Assembly: GCA_900543105.1 (NCBI GenBank)
Contig: UQQA01000098.1
Span: forward strand, 1-9,228
Direction: 5' to 3'
Length of the DNA: 9,228 bases
DNA from: an uncultured Ruminococcus sp.
GTDB taxonomy: Bacteria; Bacillota; Clostridia; Oscillospirales; Ruminococcaceae
In this document: in pieces, positions 1 to 6,824 of the stretch
How positions within the stretch are numbered: the first letter of the stretch is position 1
How the letters are laid out: every line of letters begins with the position of its first letter
Translations under genes and position numbers: made by a program
The notes under the pieces: model-generated
Seen by the model: only the letters and a program-made list of their open reading frames with translations
The model's database searches: none
What the model was told of the DNA's origin: nothing

Positions 1-71
1 TAATATTATATATATCAACAAAATACTTCTTTATTCCGATAAAATCTATATATAAAAAGGAGATATATACT

Positions 72-713
72 ATGTCCGATTTTTCAAGACGTTTGCCTGT
101 TTATCTGCTGCTCGATGTTTCGGGTTCAATGGCGGGCGACCCTATCGAAGCTGTCCGTCACGGCGTTAAGGCACTCATTTCCGAGCTTCGCAGTGATCCT
201 CAGGCACTCGAAACTGCTTATCTTTCCGTTATAACGTTCAATTCTGCCGCACGTCAGGTCTGCCCTCTGACTGAGCTTATGCTTTTCAGAGAGCCTGTAC
301 TTACGGCAGGAGGTCCGACCGCCCTCGGTGCGGCTCTTCGTCTTCTCACCGACTGCATAAGGAATGAAGTTCGCAAATCTACCGAAACGCAGAAAGGCGA
401 CTGGAAGCCGCTCGTATTTATCCTCACCGACGGCGTTCCGACCGATGAATGGCGTGAAGCCGCAGCTATGCTGAAAAGCACAAAGCCTGCGAATATCATT
501 GCGTGTGCAGCAGGTTCCTGCGCCGATACCTCCGTTCTCAAAGAGATAACCGACAGCGTTCTGCTGATGAACAACCTCTCCGCAGGCGACCTTGCGCAGT
601 TTTTCGCTTGGGTTTCAAGCTCCGTTAAGCTTTCGAGCAAGAGCCTTGATGCAAAGCCGGGCGCAGGCATTGAACTTCCGCCTCCGCCGCAGGGCTTCGT
701 TATTGTTCCGTAA
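72..713 (+). CDS. TerY-like von Willebrand factor A (vWA) domain protein
   Basis: A single vWA domain fills almost all of this 213-residue protein, the usual size for TerY-type proteins. The metal-ion-dependent adhesion site (MIDAS) is complete: DVSGS at residues 15-19 close to the N-terminus, Thr83 in GGPTALG, and Asp120 in LTDGVPTD. There is no signal peptide or membrane segment, so it should be cytoplasmic. The tail is proline-rich (ELPPPP near residues 201-206) and hydrophobic at the very end. The ATG at 72 follows AGGAG at 58-62 with 9 bases between, a good ribosome binding site. It is the first gene of the operon, followed by a PP2C phosphatase and a Ser/Thr kinase. That is the order of the TerY-P triad known from comparative genomics of tellurite-resistance-type stress systems, where the vWA protein is thought to be a metal-dependent scaffold. 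The family call is firm; the role as scaffold here is inferred from context. Confidence 0.9.
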   Translation: MSDFSRRLPVYLLLDVSGSMAGDPIEAVRHGVKALISELRSDPQALETAYLSVITFNSAARQVCPLTELMLFREPVLTAGGPTALGAALRLLTDCIRNEVRKSTETQKGDWKPLVFILTDGVPTDEWREAAAMLKSTKPANIIACAAGSCADTSVLKEITDSVLLMNNLSAGDLAQFFAWVSSSVKLSSKSLDAKPGAGIELPPPPQGFVIVP

Positions 714-721
714 ACGAACGT

Positions 722-726
722 GGAGG
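722..726 (+). promoter_or_regulatory. Ribosome binding site that fixes the start of the PP2C gene
   Basis: GGAGG lies 5 bases before the ATG at 732. An in-frame GTG at 720 could give a protein four residues longer, but this Shine-Dalgarno sequence overlaps that GTG and falls inside the extension, so it can only serve the ATG at 732. The upstream vWA gene stops at 713, so ribosomes can reload directly after it. Confidence 0.75.
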
Positions 727-731
727 ACAAA

Positions 732-1940
732 ATGGACGAAAATATCAAAAAGCTTTCCGATAGTGACGTTACCGCGCATACAGCCGCATTGTGGAAATAT
801 GCTCCTATCCCCGACTCGCCCGAGCCTTATCCCGAGTACCGTTCTTCCTATAAAAATGATAACGGCACGGAGATAATCGCCGCACGCGTGAGGGGCAAAA
901 AGCACAAGCACGAGGGTACGAACTGCGACGACTGGTACGAATTTGACATGGTGGGAAACTGGACTGTATGCGTTGTTTCGGACGGTGCAGGCTCGAAAAG
1001 GCTCTCACGCATCGGTGCGCGAATTTCAAGCGAAGCCGCCTGTGCTTATATAAAGGAACAGCTTTCGGCACTTGACCGTTCGCAGACGGAAAGCTCGCTT
1101 GCAATGCCATTCGACAAGGCAGAATTCACCGCCGTATGCACGAAGCTTGCGGAGATAATGCGCTCGGGCTTTGATGCGGCTTATTCCGCAGTTGAGGGCG
1201 CGGCTCTTATCCGCTCGGAAGACGAAATTTTCACGTCTGATCTCGGCAGGAAATGTGAAGTGAAAGACTTTTCCGCAACTCTGCTTGCGTCTGCTGTAAT
1301 TCCGCTTGAAAACGGGGAAACGTTCGTTATATCCGTTGCGGTCGGTGACGGCATGATCGCCGCTGTTAATGCCAACGGCGAATTTTCCTCTGCGCTGAAG
1401 CTGCTCGGAAACACCGACAAAGGCGGCTTTTCGGGCGAAACCGAATTCCTCGATGAAACAAAGACAGCTGAAAAGCTTTATTCAAACACGAAAATAATGC
1501 GTGGAAAAGTCACTTCCGTGATGATGATGACAGACGGCGTTTCGGACGATCATTACCCGAACTCGCCCGAGCTTCTGCGGCTCTGGCTCGACCTTATGCT
1601 CAACGGCATCATTGATTTCCCGACCGAAAGCTACGAACCCGAAAAGGGCGAAGCACCCGAACCCGAGGCTCACCCGTGGGTAAATGACGGCAGTGTTGAA
1701 GTTTCGCTCTGCTATACAAAAAACATACTCGCGAAAAACAAGCTTTCCCTCGAAGAATTGTGGGGAAAGCGCTTCGGCAGTCTTATGCACAGATCCTCGC
1801 TCGAAGCGTTCGGGAAAAAGCTTGCCGATGATAAAAGCGAACGGCTCAAAGTCTGGCTCGACAACTATTCGCAGAGGGGCTCGTTCGATGACAGGACGCT
1901 CGTTATTATAGAACCCAAAATTCCGAAAGGGGTACAGTAA
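732..1940 (+). CDS. PP2C-family Ser/Thr protein phosphatase of a TerY-P triad
   Basis: This is a metal-dependent (Mn/Mg) PP2C phosphatase of 402 residues, expected to remove phosphate from Ser/Thr on targets of the neighbouring kinase. Counting from the ATG at 732, the fold's acidic motifs appear in order: SDGAGS (Asp84) after a typical TNCDDW lead-in, VGDG (Asp206), MTDGVSD (Asp268), and FDDRTL (Asp386/387) near the C-terminus. These form the two-metal centre. There is no membrane segment. Relative to minimal PP2C domains it carries a roughly 30-residue acidic, Pro/Glu-rich insertion around residues 296-320 between the TDG and DDR motifs. The gene begins 18 bases after the vWA gene and ends 3 bases before the kinase start, so the three are almost certainly cotranscribed. 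The enzyme family is clear; the substrate is not, though the kinase or the downstream membrane protein are natural candidates. Confidence 0.9.
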   Translation: MDENIKKLSDSDVTAHTAALWKYAPIPDSPEPYPEYRSSYKNDNGTEIIAARVRGKKHKHEGTNCDDWYEFDMVGNWTVCVVSDGAGSKRLSRIGARISSEAACAYIKEQLSALDRSQTESSLAMPFDKAEFTAVCTKLAEIMRSGFDAAYSAVEGAALIRSEDEIFTSDLGRKCEVKDFSATLLASAVIPLENGETFVISVAVGDGMIAAVNANGEFSSALKLLGNTDKGGFSGETEFLDETKTAEKLYSNTKIMRGKVTSVMMMTDGVSDDHYPNSPELLRLWLDLMLNGIIDFPTESYEPEKGEAPEPEAHPWVNDGSVEVSLCYTKNILAKNKLSLEELWGKRFGSLMHRSSLEAFGKKLADDKSERLKVWLDNYSQRGSFDDRTLVIIEPKIPKGVQ

Positions 1941-1943
1941 AAA

Positions 1944-3422
1944 GTGAACAGGATCGGAGAGGCTATTCTTGCAAGCGGCAGGAAGCTCCAGTATGTTATC
2001 ACCGACAACCCTCCGCGCGGAGGAATGAAATATACATATTTTGCGCCCGATAAGTCTTATGTCGTGCAGTTTTTCAACGACCCGTCAAAGGTCGATGCAA
2101 ATATGCGCAGGCGTATCGAGGCAATAATAAGCAAATACAACCCGACTATCCCCGAGAGCAGGGGCGGCGCGCTCGGAACGGACGAAAAACGTGCGGCTTA
2201 CTTTGAAAAGCGTTTCTGCTGGCCGACCGATATCGTTGTTTCGCCCGAATTCGGACTTGTTTCGCCGTCCTATCCGTCTGATTTCTTCTTCGGGGACGGC
2301 GCTTCCGATTACCTTGACCTTAAAGGCAAGGACAAGAAAAGCAACTGGTTCACATCGCGAAACCGCCGTTTTCTCAACAAAGCCGAGCTTGGCGATTTCC
2401 GTTCGATGCTTCAGATGTCGCTCCTGCTGACGCGCTCGATAAGAAGGCTTCATCAGGCAGGACTTGCACATTCCGACCTCTCAAATAACAATGTCCTCAT
2501 CGACCCGAGAAGCGGGAACTGCGTTGTTATCGACATCGACTCGCTCGTTGTTCCGGGGATATTTCCGCCCGAAGTTGCGGGAACGCGAGGCTACATTGCC
2601 CCCGAAGTCCTTGCAACGATGGAGCTTGACAAGAACGACCCTCGGCGAAAGATACCCGGTTCGGAAACCGACCTTCACGCTCTCGCCGTGCTTATATATG
2701 AATACCTCCTGCTCCGCCACCCTCTTATCGGTCCGAAAATATTTTCGACCGAATCGGCTGAAAAGGACGATTTTCTTGCGCTCGGTCCGAAGGCTCTTTT
2801 CATCGAAGACCCGAACGACCGCTCGAACCGCCCCGAGAACCTCGATGTTACGATAAGCGACCTCGGAAGTGACCTTGAAGCGCTGTTCCTGCGCGCGTTC
2901 GTGGACGGACTTCATGCGCCCGAGCTTCGCCCGACCGCAATGGAGTGGGAAAGGGGTCTTATCAAGGCTTGGGATATGCTCCACCGATGCGAAAATCCCG
3001 ACTGCGATCACAAATGGTTCATTATGCACGATGTCAATGACCCCGTGTGTCCTTTCTGCGGAACAAGGGTGAAAAGCGACATTTTACAGCTTGATATCTG
3101 CGCTCAGCCGAGGGGCAAAAAGGGTCAGTGGCGGAAACATTCAACGCTCATCGCCGAGAACAACACTCCGCTTTTCAAATGGCACACGCGCACCGATGTT
3201 TTCCCTGATGAAAAGGCTGATACGGGACTTGAAGCGTATATATGCTCGCACGAAAAGGCTTGGTATCTCATAAACAGCCACGCTGAGGGGCTTATGTCCC
3301 CTATGGGAAGTCCCGTTCCCGCAGGAAAGGCGATAAGGCTCGCAAACGGAACAGTGTTCCGAGCCTGCCGTGAGGAAAACGGCTCACTTATAAAGGTTTC
3401 AATAATCAAAGGAATGAAATAA
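1944..3422 (+). CDS. Ser/Thr protein kinase with C-terminal zinc ribbon (TerY-P triad kinase)
   Basis: This 492-residue protein is a eukaryote-like protein kinase fused to a zinc ribbon. The catalytic loop is HSDLSNNNVLID (His176, Asp178, Asn183), the metal-binding motif is IDID (Asp197/Asp199, in place of DFG), the activation segment ends in APE (residues 219-221), and ETDLHALAV (Asp243) corresponds to the DxWxxG helix. RPTA at 329-332 supplies the late conserved Arg. The usual beta-3 lysine is not obvious: the VVQFF strand has Gln42 there. After the kinase come CxxxxC (Cys349, Cys354) and CPFC (Cys369, Cys372), a four-Cys zinc ribbon, and then a beta-rich tail (about residues 428-490). There is no membrane segment. 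The start is GTG at 1944, preceded by AAAGGGG at 1926-1932; spacing of 11 is long but no better start is seen. It lies 3 bases after the phosphatase and 3 bases before the ATPase-like gene. Kinase family confidence is high; full catalytic competence is uncertain. Confidence 0.88.
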   Translation: MNRIGEAILASGRKLQYVITDNPPRGGMKYTYFAPDKSYVVQFFNDPSKVDANMRRRIEAIISKYNPTIPESRGGALGTDEKRAAYFEKRFCWPTDIVVSPEFGLVSPSYPSDFFFGDGASDYLDLKGKDKKSNWFTSRNRRFLNKAELGDFRSMLQMSLLLTRSIRRLHQAGLAHSDLSNNNVLIDPRSGNCVVIDIDSLVVPGIFPPEVAGTRGYIAPEVLATMELDKNDPRRKIPGSETDLHALAVLIYEYLLLRHPLIGPKIFSTESAEKDDFLALGPKALFIEDPNDRSNRPENLDVTISDLGSDLEALFLRAFVDGLHAPELRPTAMEWERGLIKAWDMLHRCENPDCDHKWFIMHDVNDPVCPFCGTRVKSDILQLDICAQPRGKKGQWRKHSTLIAENNTPLFKWHTRTDVFPDEKADTGLEAYICSHEKAWYLINSHAEGLMSPMGSPVPAGKAIRLANGTVFRACREENGSLIKVSIIKGMK

Positions 3423-3425
3423 AAG

Positions 3426-5465
3426 ATGACATTCAACGGTCTTACTGATAATCAGGCTGAAAGCCACAGAAAACAATACGGCTCGAACCGCATTGCGGAA
3501 GAGCATTCAAAAACTGCGGGGAAACGCTTTTCCGAACGCTTCGGGAGAGTACCCTTAAAGGTATATATAATAATCCTGCTTTTGTGCTTATGCTTCGGGA
3601 TAATTTTCTCGCTCGGCGGAGGTCTGCACGGCATCATTCCGTGCGTGATCTCCGTTGCTGTGAATGCTTTGACGCTTTTTATCATATGCGTATGGGAAAG
3701 CGCGCTCCACAGCAGGAATGGAAAAACACGCGCTCTGCACAGCGGAAACAAATGCATGGTCTACCGATGCGGAAACTCCGTTGCCGAGGTGAACTCGGGC
3801 GATATCGTCAAGGGGGATTATGTTCTGCTCACGGCAGGGGATATCGTTCCTGCCGAGGGCATCGTTCAGACGGGTGATATCACTATCGGCAAGGACGGCA
3901 GGACTGACCTTGTGCGGCGTGATTTGAAAGATGAGCTTGACGAGGATATTTCGGGCGAATACACGCTCGAAAAGGGAACGCTCGTCACCTCGGGTCACGC
4001 TGTAATGAAAGTTACGCAGGTTGAGGAAAGCTTTGCTGAACCGCTTGTGATATCCTCAAAGAAATATACATTCTGTATATCAATAAGTGCTGTTCTGACG
4101 GCTCTGCTGGTCGTTGCTGCGGCATATCAGGCTGAAAAAAGCGGCTTTGGAATGACTTCGCTCCCGATGAAGACGGCTCTCTTCGCTTCGCTCATTTTTA
4201 TGGCAGGAGCAGGTCTGAAAGACCCTCTTGGGGAATATCTTTCCGCAGGCAGAACGGAAATTCGCCGAAACGGTGCTGATATGAGAACGCTCACGCCGAA
4301 GTGCGATGTTCTTTTCATCGACAGAAGTGGCTTTGTAACGGACGGAACTCCTACGGCGGTAGGCTTTACGGACGGAAGCGGCTCAACAATGACGAGATTT
4401 TATGAAGTCCCGTATCCTCTCGGAACTATAGCGGCGAATGCGGCGGCTGAGAACACCTCCGCTCTTGTGAACAAGGGCAGGATAATCAGCGCAGACCCTT
4501 ACGAAGCCGCAGAAATGACATTTATGGCAGAACGTCTTAAAAGCACGGTCGAGCTTGAAATAAACGCCGAGCTTGTAAAAGGCGATCTTCCTGCGAACGG
4601 CTATAAGCGCTTTCTGCGCGGCGACCCGAGCGAGATCATAAGCGGCTGTGAAAGCTTTTTTGACGGAACGGGCAAGGAAAAGGTATTTTCATCTGCGGCG
4701 GCTGTAAAGGCACTCGCGGAGGAGCTTATCTTTCAGGGCAACTCCGTCATTGCTTATGCGGCGGAGCTTTGGGACGGCAGAAAGGTTTTCATCGGAATGA
4801 TAACTATTCGCGAAAAATACCGCGGCAATGCCGAAAACTCATTCAAAAAGCTTTCGGAACACAGCTGCAAGCCGATACTTCTCGTTCCCTACGATGATGC
4901 TTCGTTCCCTGACAGGACTGTTGCAAGCGCAGGTGCGGACGATATTATCTCATACAAAAAGCTTATCGAAATGCCCCCGAACGAAGCCGCAAAGGCTCTC
5001 AAAAAAGTAAAGATGATCACGGGCAGATGCGACAAGAGCAAGCTTATCGGGCTTGCAAAGGCGGCAGGAAAAACTGTTGGAACAACGGCTGTTGATGTTC
5101 ACGATGCGCTCGAATGTGAGAACGCCGATGCTGTTTATGCTTCGTCCGAAAGCTGTACGGCGGCAAAGGAAATTGCCGACTGCACCGCGCTTGACGGTGT
5201 TGAGTCCATAGCTGTAAGTATGGACTGCGCTGATGAGATAAGAAAAGGCGCTTCGGCTTACGAAGCTTTGAGAGCCGTGATGATAGTATTAATGGCGGCG
5301 GCAATGTATTTCGGCGCGAAGATAGACGCGTATGCACTCGGTATCACTGTTATCATCGGTGCGGCGGCTGTAGGCACGTTGCTGACGGGCATTTCGGCGC
5401 TCCGATCCGGTCAGATTTGCAAAAGGAACTGCGCTGAAAGCGGTTCAAAGGAGGTACGTTCGTGA
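3426..5465 (+). CDS. Degenerate P-type ATPase-like membrane protein
   Basis: This 679-residue protein has the domain order of a P-type cation ATPase but several altered motifs. An N-terminal cation-ATPase-like segment (GLTDNQAESHRKQYGSN, residues 5-21) leads to membrane helices at about 46-63 and 68-90. An actuator-like domain follows (GDIVKGDYVLLTAGDIVPAEG, 125-145), then helices at about 216-233 and 250-265. The phosphorylation motif is DRSGFVT with Asp299 kept, where DKTGTLT is normal. In the N domain, DPYE (357-360) and LRGDPSE (397-403) echo DPxE and KGAPE. TGES is missing from the actuator domain, the M4 proline motif has become GAGLKDP, TGD reads PYD, and GDGVND reads AVDVHD (555-560). 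It ends after two helices (about 615-655), so M7-M10 are absent. Being cotranscribed with a kinase and phosphatase suggests a regulated membrane sensor or scaffold. Residual ATP hydrolysis or transport cannot be excluded. The family call is strong; calling it a pseudo-enzyme is inference. Confidence 0.8.
   Translation: MTFNGLTDNQAESHRKQYGSNRIAEEHSKTAGKRFSERFGRVPLKVYIIILLLCLCFGIIFSLGGGLHGIIPCVISVAVNALTLFIICVWESALHSRNGKTRALHSGNKCMVYRCGNSVAEVNSGDIVKGDYVLLTAGDIVPAEGIVQTGDITIGKDGRTDLVRRDLKDELDEDISGEYTLEKGTLVTSGHAVMKVTQVEESFAEPLVISSKKYTFCISISAVLTALLVVAAAYQAEKSGFGMTSLPMKTALFASLIFMAGAGLKDPLGEYLSAGRTEIRRNGADMRTLTPKCDVLFIDRSGFVTDGTPTAVGFTDGSGSTMTRFYEVPYPLGTIAANAAAENTSALVNKGRIISADPYEAAEMTFMAERLKSTVELEINAELVKGDLPANGYKRFLRGDPSEIISGCESFFDGTGKEKVFSSAAAVKALAEELIFQGNSVIAYAAELWDGRKVFIGMITIREKYRGNAENSFKKLSEHSCKPILLVPYDDASFPDRTVASAGADDIISYKKLIEMPPNEAAKALKKVKMITGRCDKSKLIGLAKAAGKTVGTTAVDVHDALECENADAVYASSESCTAAKEIADCTALDGVESIAVSMDCADEIRKGASAYEALRAVMIVLMAAAMYFGAKIDAYALGITVIIGAAAVGTLLTGISALRSGQICKRNCAESGSKEVRS
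5447..5455 (+). promoter_or_regulatory. Strong ribosome binding site for the TerD-fusion gene, inside the ATPase-like gene
   Basis: AAAGGAGGT is a near-perfect match to the 16S rRNA tail and sits 7 bases before the GTG at 5462. It lies within the last codons of the preceding gene, whose TGA stop overlaps the GTG in the sequence GTGA. It supports GTG as the true start and indicates translational coupling of the two proteins. Confidence 0.8.
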
Positions 5466-6727
5466 AAGCACAGGAGCTTCAGAAAATGCTTGATTCTGCT
5501 GAAATGAACGGCGTGATAAAAATTCCCCACGGCGAATATGAGGGCAATTTTATGGTGAGTGTTCCCTGCACTGTTTATGGAAACGGCGCACTTCTTCTCT
5601 GCGGCCGAGGAACTGCGCTGACGATAAATGCACCGGATGTTGGGATAAACGATCTGCTTATTGAACACCTCACTCCGAGGATCGGAACGGCGCTTTGCTC
5701 GTCCTGCAAGGGGACGGTGCTCAACGATGTGACCGTCAGCGGCAAGGTCATGGGCATTGACGGCGAGGACGGATATTTCGGCATACCAACTGTGATAAAC
5801 GTCGGTGCTTTTCCTGCCGATACGCTTTGTACCGTGAGAATACACATTGAACTTCCGACCTCCGCACGGCTTTTTTCAAATGCAAGCGGAGTGAACATTC
5901 CCGAGCCAGAACTTTCCGCAGGCGAAAACACTGTCCTTATCGAAATTGAACCGATGCGAAGCGGAACGCTTCTTTATGGTGAACTTTCGCTCGAAACGGG
6001 TGTCAAGCGCAGGATATATATTTCGGGTGAGGCTGTTCCGAACGCTTGCGGTTTTGAGGACGGCGCGATAATATACGAAGCCGAGCCTGCGCCGACCGAG
6101 GACGAGATAGGCGAGCAGGGTGTTATTTATCCCGATGAGGAAGATGACAGCGCCGAAGATGAGCTTCTTGCACCTATGCCTTATGATGATGAAAAAAAGC
6201 CGCATGAGCTTCTCATAATCGAGCGCGGAATGATAGTCAAGGCGGATTCACCGACGGCACAGATAGAGCTTCTCTATGACAACAAGGATTTCCCGATGGA
6301 AGTCGATGCATTCGCATTTATGGCAAATGACGAGGGAACGGTCACGCAGAATGACAGATTCGTTTTCTTCGGCAACGATCACTCGCTCGGCGGCGGAGTT
6401 CAGCTCCTCAATGCGCCCGACAAAAAGGTTTTCCACATCAATTTTGACCTTATCCCTCACGATGTTTCGGAGATAGACATTGCGTATTCGATATACAGCA
6501 ATCCGCTGAACCTCAATTTCAGTGACCTTTCCAATCCTGCCGTTTCAATAACGCTTGCGAACGGAACGAACTATATCTTTATGCTCCCGAAGCCGCTCGA
6601 TGTCGGAACGGTCGTTGGTATCGAGCTAATTCGGAGCGAGGACGGATTCCGAATCTCGCCGCTCGGAATGATATATCCGAGGGGACTTGAGGATCTTTGC
6701 AGGAATTACGGACTCAATATTTTATAA
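5462..6727 (+). CDS. Beta-helix / beta-sandwich / TerD-domain fusion protein
   Basis: This 421-residue protein has three parts. Residues 1 to about 105 carry short beta repeats (VIKIPHGEYEGNF, TVYGNGALLLCGRGTALTI, GINDLLIEHL, TVLNDVTVSG) like rungs of a pectate-lyase-type parallel beta-helix. Residues about 106-195 look like an Ig-type beta-sandwich. Residues about 199-247 are very acidic (PDEEDDSAEDE). Residues about 248-421 match the TerD fold: MEVDAFAFMANDEG, NDRFVFFGND (298-306), INFDLIPHDVSEIDIAYSIY (326-345), and the terminal pattern GIELIRSEDGFRISPLG followed by GLEDLCRNYGLNI. The acidic loop of classical TerD (GDGDDE type) that binds calcium is not visible; LLNAPDKKVFHINF stands there instead. 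There is no signal peptide or membrane helix, so it is probably a cytoplasmic adaptor. The 4-base overlap with the ATPase-like gene suggests the two products work together. The TerD call is good; the N-terminal fold assignment is pattern-based and less sure. Confidence 0.78.
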   Translation: MKAQELQKMLDSAEMNGVIKIPHGEYEGNFMVSVPCTVYGNGALLLCGRGTALTINAPDVGINDLLIEHLTPRIGTALCSSCKGTVLNDVTVSGKVMGIDGEDGYFGIPTVINVGAFPADTLCTVRIHIELPTSARLFSNASGVNIPEPELSAGENTVLIEIEPMRSGTLLYGELSLETGVKRRIYISGEAVPNACGFEDGAIIYEAEPAPTEDEIGEQGVIYPDEEDDSAEDELLAPMPYDDEKKPHELLIIERGMIVKADSPTAQIELLYDNKDFPMEVDAFAFMANDEGTVTQNDRFVFFGNDHSLGGGVQLLNAPDKKVFHINFDLIPHDVSEIDIAYSIYSNPLNLNFSDLSNPAVSITLANGTNYIFMLPKPLDVGTVVGIELIRSEDGFRISPLGMIYPRGLEDLCRNYGLNIL

Positions 6728-6767
6728 TAATTTCTACACTTTGATTAAAAATCAGTACTAAAGTCGC

Positions 6768-6814
6768 AGAAAACGCTGTTTATATGCCGAAGCAATAATC
6801 AGTGTTTTCTTTTT
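6768..6814 (+). terminator. Long hairpin with T-tract closing the five-gene operon
   Basis: An 11-bp outer stem pairs 6768-6778 (AGAAAACGCTG) with 6800-6810 (CAGTGTTTTCT), with one G-T wobble. After a T-T mismatch it continues into an inner stem (6780-6787 with 6792-6798, one bulged A at 6784) capped by a CGAA loop at 6788-6791. TTTT follows at 6811-6814. This is the form of a Rho-independent terminator. It ends right at the AAGGAG of the next gene, so it could instead act as a leader attenuator or limit readthrough into the HAD gene. Nothing else is evident in the 97-base gap, and no convincing promoter for the HAD gene was found. Confidence 0.6.
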
Positions 6815-6824
6815 AAGGAGAAGT

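Noticed and set aside
9..69. Inverted 8-mer TATATATC (9-16) / GATATATA (62-69) that could mask the first ribosome binding site
   Set aside because: The leader is low-complexity AT sequence where such matches arise by chance, and the stem would be very weak.
254..748. Open frame on the - strand across the end of the vWA gene (164 codons)
   Set aside because: The + strand protein has a complete MIDAS and a good ribosome binding site; the reverse product shows no family motif and is Ser/Arg-rich in the manner of a shadow frame.
2481..3029. Long open frame on the - strand, opposite the kinase gene (182 codons)
   Set aside because: It lies entirely within the kinase gene, has no recognisable domain, and its frame is open because of codon bias of the + strand gene.
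3426..5465. Annotation as a normal calcium- or magnesium-transporting P-type ATPase
   Set aside because: TGES, the M4 motif, TGD and GDGxND are altered and helices M7-M10 are absent, so naming a transported ion would be unsupported.
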